DNA of 64,000 bases from Arion vulgaris (Eukaryota; Mollusca; Gastropoda; Stylommatophora; Arionidae): NCBI GenBank assembly GCA_020796225.1, contig CM036767.1, positions 23,743,138 to 23,807,137 of the forward strand. Reading direction: 5' to 3'. Of this stretch, positions 55,208 through 64,000 are shown one piece after another. Each line of letters begins with the position of its first letter. Within the stretch, counting starts at the first letter, position 1. Below the pieces are notes generated by a model that ran no database searches, had not been told where the DNA came from, and was given only the letters and a program-made list of their open reading frames with translations. A program made the position numbers and the translations under genes.

Positions 55208-55321
55208 GAACATAAAACAACACAGTTCTTCTTCGAAATGATGTATTTATAGTTAAATAAATAAATAAATACAGTTGAATTATTCATCAACTAAAATGAC
55301 ACTTTCCAGATGTTATCTGCA
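55208..55321. repeat. Left copy of a direct repeat flanking S3
   Basis: ACATAAAACAACACAGTTCT, then ATCAACTAAAATGACACTTT and CCAGATGTTATCTGC. The same order with about 85-90 percent identity by eye occurs at 56070-56171, immediately after S3. Confidence 0.85.
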
Positions 55322-56071
55322 CGTGTGTTGCCGGTTCTCAATGGAGCACTCGAATAGTAACACTGCCACCTACTAGACATGTCGAATAGTAACACTGCCA
55401 CCTACTAGACATGTCGGAATAGTAACACTGCCACCTACTAGACATGTCGGAATAGTAACACTGCCACCTACTAGACATGTCGGAATAGTAACACTGCCAC
55501 CTACTAGACATGTCGGAATAGTAACACTGCCACCTACTAGACATGTCGGAATAGTAACACTGCCACCTACTAGACATGTCGGAATAGTAACACTGCCACC
55601 TACTAGACATGTCGGAATAGTAACACTGCCACCTACTAGACATGTCGGAATAGTAACACTGCCACCTACTAGACATGTCGGAATAGTAACACTGCCACCT
55701 ACTAGACATGTCGGAATAGTAACACTGCCACCTACTAGACATGTCGGAATAGTAACACTGCCACCTACTAGACATGTCGGAATAGTAACACTGCCACCTA
55801 CTAGACATGTCGGAATAGTAACACTGCCACCTACTAGACATGTCGGAATAGTAACACTGCCACCTACTAGGCATGTCGTAAGAGGCGAGTAATGTACAGC
55901 AATGAAACCACCTTAGTAAATAAGAAACGTCGCAGAAACGGATGTGCTGGCCTACTTGTAGGCGCATAACTGGCACATCGTATAATTGCTCTTAGGCTTG
56001 GATCATATACAAATCACAAAGAGTGGTTAACAAGTGCTCGATGGAGCGTTCGAAGAAGAAGAAGAAGAAAG
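55322..56071 (+). mobile_element. S3 retroposon expanded internally
   Basis: 5' end ACGTGTGTTGCCGGTTCTCA, then the block GAATAGTAACACTGCCACC repeated about 15 times, then the normal continuation CTACTAGGCATGTCGTAAGA, CTGGCCTACTTGTAGGCGC, AATTGCTCTTAGGCTTGG and a tail (GAA)n at 56054-56071. The 212-codon minus frame (55338-55976) is a product of the array. Confidence 0.92.
55352..55872. repeat. 33-bp minisatellite, about 15 copies, derived from S3
   Basis: The unit is GGAATAGTAACACTGCCACC followed by TACTAGACATGTC. It is single copy in S3 at 12545-12575 (GAATAGTACCACTGCACC then TACAAGGCATGTTG). Extremely homogeneous; only the last unit reads TAGGCATG as in the parent element. Confidence 0.97.
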
Positions 56072-56171
56072 AAAACATAAAACAACAAAGTTTCTCTTCC
56101 AAGTGTTTGAAATCAATAAATAAAAAAGTTGAATCATCAACTAAAATGACACTTTCCTGATGTTATCTACA
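56070..56171. repeat. Right copy of the direct repeat flanking S3
   Basis: ACATAAAACAACAAAGTTTC, ATCAACTAAAATGACACTTT and CCTGATGTTATCTAC, the partner of 55208-55321. Confidence 0.85.
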
Positions 56172-56264
56172 TTAGTATATTAATTGAATGTTAGAAAGTC
56201 CTTCTGGAATTAAAATAACAACAGATGCTATCACTCTATTCTCTATGATAATTAGAATCACATT

Positions 56265-56350
56265 TCGTTATGTAGAGGTGGTCAAATGTTTACAAGATGT
56301 TTCCTGACAGAAAGATTCTGTGTTCAACCCCTTGGTAAGGGCAAAGCTTT
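56265..56350 (+). other. tRNA-like SINE head fragment
   Basis: GTAGAGGTGGTCAAATGTTT and TCTGTGTTCAACCCC have A-box and B-box character with about 50 bases between. No acceptor stem pairs, so it is not a functional tRNA; probably a SINE remnant. Confidence 0.45.
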
Positions 56351-56514
56351 TTCTGTCGGAAATAAAATAAAACCAATGATCTGCACATGCGTAGTGACTG
56401 CTCCAAGCAAGCAAACTTATTTTTTCTGACCCCATACATTCCACCAGCGTACCCTCAAAAATGGGAACAGAGCACTGAAACGATAGTTTTTGTCTTATGC
56501 AGTCTGAACTATTT

Positions 56515-56730
56515 CGTCATCATCATCAAGGACCATGCCGGCTGGCGTAGGCAATCATGAATATCCACAAATTTCTGTTTCTGGTGTTTGTTATCATTTC
56601 AGATATTGACGCTCTTCCGAGCCATGAAATTTTCTCTCTGTCTTTCTCTTTCTCGTCTACCATCGATTTTACCAGTTGTTACAGTGTGTTCTATTTATCT
56701 TTCTTATTGTTGCTAAGTACGTTTCATTTA
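56515..56730 (-). pseudogene. LINE C-terminal end (LG-like), antisense
   Basis: Minus strand: TTGKIDGRRERERQREN, then in the next frame SWLGRASISEMITNTRNRNL and MIAYASRHGP, then a (GAT)n tail. Partner of 54750-54960. The plus-strand 78-codon frame 56557-56793, which looks like a signal peptide (MNIHKFLFLVFVIISDIDAL), is the reverse of this coding sequence. Confidence 0.75.
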
Positions 56731-56775
56731 TCGATAAGAAATTTTGATACACACAACAAGAAGCAGCATTCTTTC

Positions 56776-57494
56776 CCTACGATATATATATAAATATATA
56801 TCTCGATCCCCTACTTTCCTACGATATATATATCTCGATCCCTATTTTCCTACGATATATATATAAATATATATATCTCGATCCCCTATTTTCCCTACGA
56901 TATATATATATCTCGATCCCTACTTTCCTACGTATATATATATATATATCTCGATCCCTATTTTCCTACGATTATATATATATATCTCGATCCCCTACTT
57001 TCCTACGTATATAATATATATATATATCTCGATCCCTACTTTCCTCGATTATATATATATATCTCGATCCCCTATTTTCCCTACGATATATATATCTCGA
57101 TCCTATTTTCCTATGATATATATATATATATATATATCTCGATCCCTACTTTCCTACGTATATATATATATATATATATCTCGATCCCTATTTCCTACGA
57201 TATATATATATATCTCGATCCCTATTTTCCTACGATATATATATCTCGATCCCTATTTTCCTATGATTATATATATATATATATCTCGATCCCTATTTCC
57301 TACGATATATATATATATCTCGATCCCCTACTTTCCCTACGATATATATATAATATATATCTCGATCCCTACTTTCCTACGATTATAATATATATATATA
57401 TCTCGATCCCCTACTTTCCTACAATATATATATATACTCGATCCCTACTTTCTCTATATATATATATAATATATCTCGATCCCTATTTTCCCTA

Positions 57495-57529
<35 letters not shown>

Positions 57530-57560
57530 GATCCCCTATTTTCCTACGATATATATATCG
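56776..57560. repeat. TA-rich minisatellite, about 22 copies
   Basis: ATCTCGATCCCTATTTTCCT and ACGATATATATATAT alternate with variable TA run length (units of about 28 to 45 bp). The TA runs can form hairpins and may be unstable. Confidence 0.95.
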
Positions 57561-57579
57561 AGACCAGGGACTCGACAAA

Positions 57580-57652
57580 TGCCGACAGAGGTTCGAACCG
57601 AGCTATGAGGCGTCTCACAGCTAGCAGGCGGAGCTACTATCAACTACTCTGG
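57580..57652 (-). other. tRNA-like sequence, probably a SINE head or pseudo-tRNA
   Basis: Minus strand GCCAGAGTAGTTGATAGTAG (A box) and GCTCGGTTCGAACCTC (B box). The acceptor ends do not pair well and the T stem is imperfect, so a working tRNA is unlikely. Confidence 0.45.
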
Positions 57653-57954
57653 CAGTCCACACGGTTGTCTAAACTATGCAGTTGATTTTCACTACCACGT
57701 TAAGTTACTTGTTTAGTTGATCCACAATGTTTGAGATTTCTTACTGGACCGACAAAATATAAAAGCCAGCCTTGTTGTCATGGGTCACCATTGGTCACTG
57801 CTTACACAAGTGCTTATCTTCAAATATTATTTAGTCGACCAAGTGAAACCGAACATTCCTTCTAGTCTAGAAGTTACAGTTTGTATAGCTTTCCTAATTT
57901 GAAAAATAAGTGTTATTCTCAGTTCTAAATGCATTTCATGTTCATACGGTCACT

Positions 57955-58690
57955 TCGTCTTCTTCCCTCCTCCCCAAGGAAACATAGGTCCGCAACCAAG
58001 TTTCTCTAAGTTCTCCTATCCACGACCATCTTTTCTAGATCTCTCCGCTCTCTTCCCATTCTCTTGCATTCTGTTTACAACTCCCACATCCAGGTGTCCC
58101 TGGGTCTTCCCATACCTCTATTACCTTTGGGGATCTATCGGAGGGCATGTCTCGTGATACTGTTAGGGGTTTCCTCAGTGTGTGTCCTATTCATCGCCAC
58201 CTTCCCCTTAATTCTTGTTCCACGTGCCGTTGTCCCGCTCTATCTCACAGTTCACTGTTTATGATCATGTCATAACAATGATTTATACCATCGTATATGG
58301 AGTATCCTGCGCAGGCATCTATTGGTGAATGTCTACAACTGTTTGGTGTTCCCTTTAGCTCATCTTCATGGTTCCGCTCCACATAGAAGGTCAGCCTTGG
58401 CATTTGAGTTAAATATCATTATCTTAGTTTTATTCCTGATTATTCTTGAACTCTATATGTTCTTCAGAATGGTAAATGCTGATTTATTATTCTAGCCCTA
58501 ACATCTTCATCTGTGCCACGTTGAATGTTGATAACACTTCCCAGATATGTAAATATGTCCACCTCTTTTAATGGTGCTCCTCTCTATATGATCGAGTTTC
58601 TGAAATTAGCATTTAATCTCATGTTCCCCCTCCTCTCTATTATGTCTCTGAATTTAGCAAGTTCACATTTTTGCTAACTATCGTTGATCT
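57955..58690 (-). pseudogene. LE LINE C-terminal relic, copy 2
   Basis: Minus strand: APLKEVDIFTYLGSVINIQR and GTDEDVRARI (58590-58500), then WRWIGHTLRKP and SRDMPSDRSP (58205-58130), then NARE.EERGEI and SWIGELRETWLRTYVSLGRR at the 3' end (58030-57965). It parallels 32041-32440 and adds the YLGS region. Frameshifted. Confidence 0.8.
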
Positions 58691-58705
58691 TACTCAGGTA
58701 GTAAA

Positions 58706-59891
58706 ACCACTAAACATTGGGATAATGTGATTTCGATCATTTATGATCGATGCAACATGCCTATTTAAGTTACCATAATTTTGTATTCATTTTGCATTTA
58801 AGTTGGTAAAATTTATGTTAACTAATGCAGAACATATGATAATCTAATAAATAATTGTAAAAAGAAATTATTATATGTTTTTTAGATGTCTAATCTCGTT
58901 GACTGACGCACACCTCATTTCCCACTTGCCATTTTGTAGAAACGCCCAAATTGATCCAGCCAAAAATCCCCAAATATGGGATAAATGGATTCTAATAATT
59001 CAGAATACTGTCCTGATGAAGACACCAGTGATTCTTGAAATATCTATGCTTGGGTCAGATAAACATTCTATGCCTGTGTCACTTTGACTCTGTTTGCAAG
59101 ATGCCCGATAACTTTTTTCCTGATTTTTTTGTCTATCAAATATCATTGCGTAAACATATTTTTGTTCAAAAATATCTTTTACTTGCAATGTTTAGAAATT
59201 ATATACCTATTGAATGTTTATGTATGATACTATAAGTGTTAGTTCTTTATGGGCTACTTACTAGACCAATTCGGCGTAATTTTCTCTTGAAGGCCATATT
59301 TATTGACTTTTTTCTTTAAAATATGAAAATGTTAATATTTTATCAATTTCATGATTACTGCCTTTCATATTTTCTAAACATGTTTAAATTCATATCTGTC
59401 TTGTGAATATGAAGACTTTAAAATACTAATTAAAGATTTCATTATATTCGTCATACTTATTTTTTTCCTTTTTTGTGACTAAAATAATGTCTTTTGTAGA
59501 ATAATGTATTTTCAGACTGTTCATAAGTAGGTCATGGATATAATAAATTACATCACACTTATGTTAAAACCACATATCATGATAGACCATCCAAGTAGCT
59601 TTCCAGCAGTGGCGGCTCGTCATTAAGGGCCAGTGGGGCTGTGCCCTGCCAAAAATAAGGTGTAACGTGTATTTATTTTATTATACAATTAAAATATATC
59701 CTAACTGAAACCATGATTTTTCCGAAAATTTCTGTCTGGCCCCACCAACAAAAAGGATCACGAGTCGCCACTTCTTTCCAATCATATATAACATGCCTAT
59801 TTTCAATGCAAAGAATTTGTATGGTTGCTAAATACAGAGCAGGTCATCAAAAATATCACAAAAAACCTTAAAAGCTGCAAATGGTTAAAAG
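58706..59891 (+). mobile_element. piggyBac-like element, copy C, with nested hAT MITE
   Basis: Right end TTAA at 59892-59895 with reverse-complement terminus CTTTTAACCATTTGCAGC. The left end is degenerate (TAAA at 58702-58705, then ACCACTAAACATTGGG). The interior is the reverse of copy A: CGATCATTTATGATCGATGC, AGATGTCTAATCTCGTTGAC, GTCCTGATGAAGACACCAGT and GGGTCAGATAAACATTCTAT. Without the MITE its length is close to that of copy A. The mirrored frame 59188-59000 resembles 3210-3398. Confidence 0.83.
59606..59772. mobile_element. hAT MITE, CAGTGGCGG family, copy 2
   Basis: 167 bp inside piggyBac copy C. It starts CAGTGGCGGCTCGTCATTAA and ends CGAGTCGCCACT. The 8-bp duplication is GCTTTCCA (59598-59605) and TCTTTCCA (59773-59780), 7 of 8. 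The orthologous position in copy A (near 2805) is uninterrupted. Confidence 0.93.
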
Positions 59892-59904
59892 TTAAATAAT
59901 TGAC

Positions 59905-60245
59905 TCTCATTGTCACTCATTTCCCGCATGAGCCGAGTAACATAATTGACTCTCATTTCACCTGCATGAGCAGAGTAACATAATTGGCTCTCATTTCACC
60001 TGCATGAGCCGAGTAACATAATTGACTCTCATTTTACCTGCATGAGCAGAGTAACATAATTGGCTCTCATTTCACCTGCATGAGCCGAGTAACATAATTG
60101 ACTCTCATTTCACCTGCATGAGCCGAGTAACATAATTGACTCTCATTTCACCTGCATGAGCCGAGTAACATAATTGACTCTCATTTCACCTGCATGAGCC
60201 GAGTAACATAATTGACTCATTTAACCTGCATGAGCCGAGTAACAA
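59905..60245. repeat. 38-bp minisatellite, about 9 copies
   Basis: ATAATTGACTCTCATTTCAC followed by CTGCATGAGCCGAGTAAC, with GAGCAGAG and TTGGCTC variants. Starts right after the piggyBac TTAA. Confidence 0.97.
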
Positions 60246-60254
60246 ACAAACAAG

Positions 60255-61095
60255 TATAATATGTATATGGCCTATTTCGTCCTTACAGACGGCCAATTGG
60301 CAAGTGTTTTACTGTGACAACTTCTGAGTTTTCGCTTTTCTTTCTTGTCTTTCAGCTCATACATAAGTCTTCTTAAAAGACTCTGCGCCCTTGCGCAATA
60401 TGGCTTTCCACACAACTCTATCATCAGTTTTTTTTCATTTTTCTGGGATCTGTAGAACAGATTTTCATTGAAGCTTTGCAGACATCTTTATATCTGAGCA
60501 GTGGTCTGTCTTGGTGCCTCTTCCCTCCGAAAGTTCACAGAACAACATTTGTATGCGACAAGTTCCCATTCTGCTCACATGCCCCAACCATCTTAGTCGT
60601 CCACTGCTGAGCATGTCCATGATAGAAGGCAGGCTTGCACGTTGCAATACTTCATAGTTGGTTATCTTGTCGTACCACCTGATGTTCATAATCTTGCGGA
60701 GACATCAAAGGTGAAAGATGTTAAGTCTTCTCTCGCGTCTTGAGTAGGCTGTCCATATTTCTGAGCCCTATAGTAAATAACTAATTTCACAAGCTCGATA
60801 TATTTGAATCTTCGTCTGCAATATTAGTTTTATGTCGTCCCACGTTCTCTTTGATGGTTTGCCGAATGTAGTAGCCGCATTCCCTATACGAGAGTTGATT
60901 TCTTCACCAAGAGAAAGGCTGGCAGTGACCATGGACCCAAGATATCAATATTTGTGAACTGGTGTTAGATGGTTACCATCTAAAGTGATATTTGTTGTGT
61001 AAAACAAATGACATAAAACAAATGTTTTAGAGAGACTTATAGTCAAAGATATGACATAACAGACTACAAAACTAGTTTGATCTGCTTTGTTGTAC
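60255..61095 (-). pseudogene. LJ LINE relic, copy 2, 3' part
   Basis: Minus strand: LTISLSKTFVLCHLFYTTN and ITLDGNHLTP (61050-60960), QTKIQIYRACEISYLL (60830-60780), CLRKIMNIRWYDKITNYEVL (60710-60650), GRLRWLGHVSRMGTCRI, MLFCELSEGRG, then the 3' end shared with 53400-53480. Its upstream continuation is beyond the LK and MITE insertions at 62205-62745. Confidence 0.82.
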
Positions 61096-61114
61096 TTTCT
61101 GTATATCAAGTGAT

Positions 61115-61620
61115 CAAGTCATACTAGCTATAGCCCTATTGTTAAGGCATTGAAGCATCTCACTGACAGCTAAACAACAGATGATCAACAACATGTTTAT
61201 GTTTACTCCGTGTTACCAGAATCAAACATGGAAAATGAACAAAGCACAATCGTAAAAAATAACTACATGGGAAATGTGATGACTTCGAAAAGTTCCCAAT
61301 ACCACCAGAAAAGATAGTCACCAACATCAGCATAAGAAAGAAAATTGGGACAGAACATTGCTTGAGTTACATTGAGAAAAAAATAATGAAGTGGTTGGGC
61401 CATTTAATTAGAATGCAACCAAACTCTACTATTTACAACAGAACAGCAGGAAAGAAGGCGTGAGCAAGACCACGAAAAAACTGGATAGATGGCATAATAT
61501 AATCCTGTCAAAAAACAAAAATAACTATCACCAAAGCCAGTAAAACAGCGCAAGACAAAAACAGTATACCGCGACATTGGGTAACAACTCGATAACAATG
61601 TGACTACAAAAGAAAAAGTT
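61115..61620 (+). pseudogene. LK LINE 3' end inserted in LJ
   Basis: Plus-strand sequence AGCTAAACAACAGATGATCA, ACATGGAAAATGAACAAAGC and AAAATAACTACATGGGAAAT mirrors LK at 26000-25860. Then comes a tract coding GHFN for GHLI and ARPRKNWIDGI-like codons, and the end AACAATGTGACTACAAAAGA with a short A-rich tail. Confidence 0.85.
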
Positions 61621-61710
61621 ATCAAGCTTCATACGCATCATCCAAATATAGTTCTTACTTGCAACAGATTACTTCTTCTTTGCCATCGGTTTCATATGAT
61701 CCGTCTAAAC

Positions 61711-62080
61711 CATAGGTTCCCAAACCTTTTCAGGCCACCGCCCACTTTGTACGACATAAACTTTGCAACGCCCTCCCCAACTACAATGGTTTGCACCGCC
61801 CCCACCCCCATCCGACATATATACATGCTCTAGAAAATGGATGAACAAATTGATTATGTAAGACGGGCATAAGATGGAATAAAATGCAAAATTTAAATAA
61901 TTTTTCTATCCCAAAATCACGAAAATAATTTATTTTAAAATATATATTATTAGTTTCTTCTATAAGGAGCCACCAACCAATAATTGCCTGAACGCCCCCA
62001 AATGCTTCTGAACCCACTATCTCCCCCTAGAAGGCTTCAGCGCCCACTGGGGGCGGTACTGTCCACTTTGGGAACCTATG
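61711..62080. mobile_element. hAT-type MITE with CATAGGTTCCCAAA ends
   Basis: 370 bp with inverted ends CATAGGTTCCCAAA, both followed after a short stretch by CCGCCC or its variant. The 8-bp duplication is GTCTAAAC (61703-61710) and GTCTAATC (62081-62088), 7 of 8. GC-rich ends, AT-rich centre, no coding capacity. Confidence 0.9.
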
Positions 62081-62204
62081 GTCTAATCTATGAGATGGGA
62101 TGTCTCTATGAAGTTGCAAGTCCGTTAGAGTCTTCGAAGGGTTGCTCAGTAAGCTTCATACCAAATTGCAAATATTACTAATTAAAATGAATTACATTCG
62201 CACG

Positions 62205-62745
62205 AAAAATGTTATATTAACTTATTTCCTCCTGTCCATGTAGGTCAGCATATCCTTCTCATAGTTGGTAGCAAGCGCACAGTCATCAGCAAACATGTTT
62301 GAGATGATTGATTCCTTCCCCTTGGTGAATTAGTGTAACCTCCTGAGGTTTAATGGTCCATGTTCATCACATTCCCAAAAGACGTCGTTATAAAGGAAGC
62401 AAACATCACGCTGAAGAGTGTTTGGGGGCAGCTCGCAGTCTTGTTTGACGCCGTTGGTGACATGAAAGAGCTCTGACAGCTTCCCATCATCAAGTATACG
62501 TGCAATCATGCTCTCGTGAAACTGTTGAGCGATCTTTATGAATTTGACTGATCAACTAACTTTCCTCAGGGTCTTCTATATGTCCTCTCTGTCGGTGGTG
62601 TCGAAAGTAAATATACACTCAATTTACCCAAGTAATATCTTCTCTCGCTCCTGTCATGCAGACGTCACTGTTGTGCTTGCCCACATGTTACACCAATTTC
62701 CATCAGACGGCTCAATTTTTCTCTTATTATGTTTCTCCGTATGTG
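62205..62745 (-). pseudogene. LJ LINE reverse transcriptase core, copy 2, 5' part
   Basis: Minus strand: a TDREDI.KTLRKVS stretch (62600-62560) then VKFIKIAQQFHESMIARILD, LFHVTNGVKQDCELPPNT (the NGVKQGCVLxPxLF block with Gly lost), GKESIISNMFADDCALATNY with the catalytic FADD intact (62310-62240), then EKDMLTYMDR. This is the RT palm of the same element as 60255-61095. Multiple shifts. Confidence 0.87.
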
Positions 62746-63174
62746 ACACAGGGGGCATTTATGTTGTTTGCCCTGTTCATAATTCTCCGACTTGCTATGG
62801 ATTTGCTCCAGCTAATGTTCATACTCTTTCATAGCCCCTCACCGCTGCAGGTTCAAGCTTGTAATGTCAACAAAGTTTATAGTGGCACAGCAGCCAAACG
62901 CTGCAATGTGAGTCTTGCCTTCATCAATACTATTGCTCATTGAGTCTATCATTGTATGCGTTATGTTGTATCCCCTACGAAAAGAAAGAGCGTGTAAAGG
63001 ATAGTCTACAGCTACGAAAAGTAATATTTTGTTAAAAATATAGTAATCATTGCTTATAATACTGCCGACGAAAATAAGGAGGGAACAGAAATTGTTATGT
63101 GTTAGGAAGAAAGAAAACTAAGAACAAATATATATGGAATATTTACTCTTTCTTCAACAGCAGAACATGTGATG
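62746..63174. other. No recognised feature
   Basis: Possibly more of the LJ upstream region on the minus strand, but no conserved block could be read. The overlapping plus frames 62538-62834 and 62656-62943 are antisense shadows. Confidence 0.4.
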
Positions 63175-63236
63175 CTATATAGTGGAATCTATGCTATATA
63201 GTGGAATCTATGCTATATAGTGCAATCTATGCTATA
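63175..63236. repeat. 19-bp repeat, about 3 copies
   Basis: ATGCTATATAGTGGAATCT in tandem. Confidence 0.93.
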
Positions 63237-63477
63237 GTTTTTGCTCTTCTAGTTCGGTTTAATTCTTGGATTTTATCTACAGTTGGTATCTAAAAACTGT
63301 CATTGCTACTTTCAACACCATATACAATCTGAGTGACATGTCCCAACCTTTGTCTGTCGTGATCATCCGTTTGTGCTGGGATAGAAAACAGTGGTAACAT
63401 GAAACAAAGAATTTTCCACTTCATGCTTGACTGATCTGGAAGATTTTCATAGTTGTACAGGTAGAATAGACATTATA

Positions 63478-63810
63478 GACTACTAGCGGAGTATCAACAC
63501 GTTATAGTAAAATCAGTCGACTACTAGCGGAGTATCAACACTTTATAGTAAAATCAGTCGACTACTAGCGGAGTATCAACACTTTATAGTAAAATCAGTT
63601 GACTACTAGCGGAGTATCAACACGTTATAGTAAAATCAGTCGACTACTAGCGGAGTATCAACACTTTATAGTAAAATCAGTCGACTACTAGCGGAGTATC
63701 AACACGTTATAGTAAAATCAGTCGACTACTAGCGGAGTATCAACACTTTATAGTAAAATCAGTCGACTACTAGCGGAGTATCAACACGTTATAGTAAAAT
63801 CAGTCGACTA
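63478..63810. repeat. 41-bp minisatellite, eight copies
   Basis: GACTACTAGCGGAGTATCAA followed by CACTTTATAGTAAAATCAGT and C; CACGTTATAG and CACTTTATAG copies alternate for part of the array. Diverged pieces continue to the window end (63890-64000), so the array may extend beyond it. Confidence 0.97.
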
Positions 63811-64000
63811 ACAAACGTGAGTTAACAATACTGCTATCATTATTATCAATACTCAGTCGATTCTTTTCCCTCGTGTATCTAGAGATTTCATAGTAAAATC
63901 AGTTGACTACTAGCGGAGCATCAATCATCGTATATAGTACAAACTGACTCAACTGGCGGATATCAATAGCTACCTTTATAGTAAATCGGTAGACTGACTA

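Noticed and set aside
55338..55976. 212-codon minus frame of YYSDMSSRWQC repeats
   Set aside because: Translation of the 33-bp S3-derived array; no start context, domain or codon constraint.
56557..56793. 78-codon frame with a plausible signal peptide
   Set aside because: It is the reverse strand of a LINE C-terminus (56515-56730) and runs into a TA array.
57580..57652. Antisense tRNA gene
   Set aside because: B box is good, but the T stem has mismatches and the acceptor ends do not pair; kept only as tRNA-like.

Overview
The window is intergenic or gene-poor DNA from an animal genome. It holds no gene I can defend as a host gene: no rRNA, no convincing functional tRNA, no CRISPR array and no operon-like organisation. 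The transposon content (non-LTR retrotransposons of several families, RNase H-bearing LINEs, a Penelope-like element with a GIY-YIG endonuclease, hAT and piggyBac-like DNA transposons, MITEs and tRNA-headed SINEs) fits an invertebrate. My impression, from general familiarity with these protein families only, is a lophotrochozoan, most likely a mollusc. That placement is weak and cannot be proven from this sequence.

Two kinds of DNA fill the window. The first is decayed transposable elements. Labels are mine: SINE-like families S1 (tRNA-like head; seen at 1271-1507, 13374-14290, 20700-22225, 33968-34165, 46795-47040), S2 (35975-36600, 37985-38235, 38460-38580), S3 (GAA-tailed; 8176-8463, 9617-9762, 12510-12776, 14293-14530, 19318-19576, 32480-32595, 55322-56071), S4 (31095-31251, 39400-39565, 50555-50740) and S5 (888-1105, 40825-41060); LINE families LK, LC, LJ/LD, LE, LF, LG, LI, LM and LR. 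The second is minisatellite DNA: more than 35 separate arrays with units of 12 to 82 bp, the largest being 29-bp (15452-17258), 39-bp (28915-30725) and 27-bp (20765-22000) arrays. Together they occupy very roughly a fifth of the window.

Layout: 1-5.1 kb, a 40-bp array, SINEs, then a Penelope-like element carrying a piggyBac-like insertion and abutting a hAT transposase relic. 6.3-9.8 kb, LINE 3' ends with target-site duplications and S3 copies. 10.9-14.5 kb, an RNase H domain, S3 and an S1 copy expanded into an 82-bp array. 15.3-17.3 kb, a large 29-bp array with higher-order structure. 17.5-20.2 kb, a complete-ended hAT element containing an LR LINE, which itself contains an S3 copy. 20.5-23.6 kb, four arrays, two inside an S1 copy. 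24.3-27.2 kb, a MITE and two LINEs with clear target duplications. 28.4-30.7 kb, two long arrays. 30.8-34.2 kb, piggyBac copy B, LINE remnants and S1. 35.5-43.7 kb, S2 and S4 copies with arrays, LINE RT relics and a hAT MITE. 44-49 kb, a second Penelope-like copy and arrays. 50-57.5 kb, minisatellites, a zinc-finger-type LINE tail and an S3 copy expanded into a 33-bp array. 58-64 kb, piggyBac copy C with a nested hAT MITE, a long LJ LINE relic interrupted by LK and another MITE, and a final 41-bp array.

The most interesting pattern is that many minisatellites are not independent sequences. They are internal pieces of SINEs or LINEs expanded in place, with the unexpanded parts of the same element still flanking the array (S1 three times, S2, S3 and S4 once each, a LINE ORF once). 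S2 also shares its 3' end with the RNase H LINE LR, which suggests a SINE-LINE mobilisation pair. All long open frames are either TE relics or by-products of arrays whose unit length is a multiple of three.
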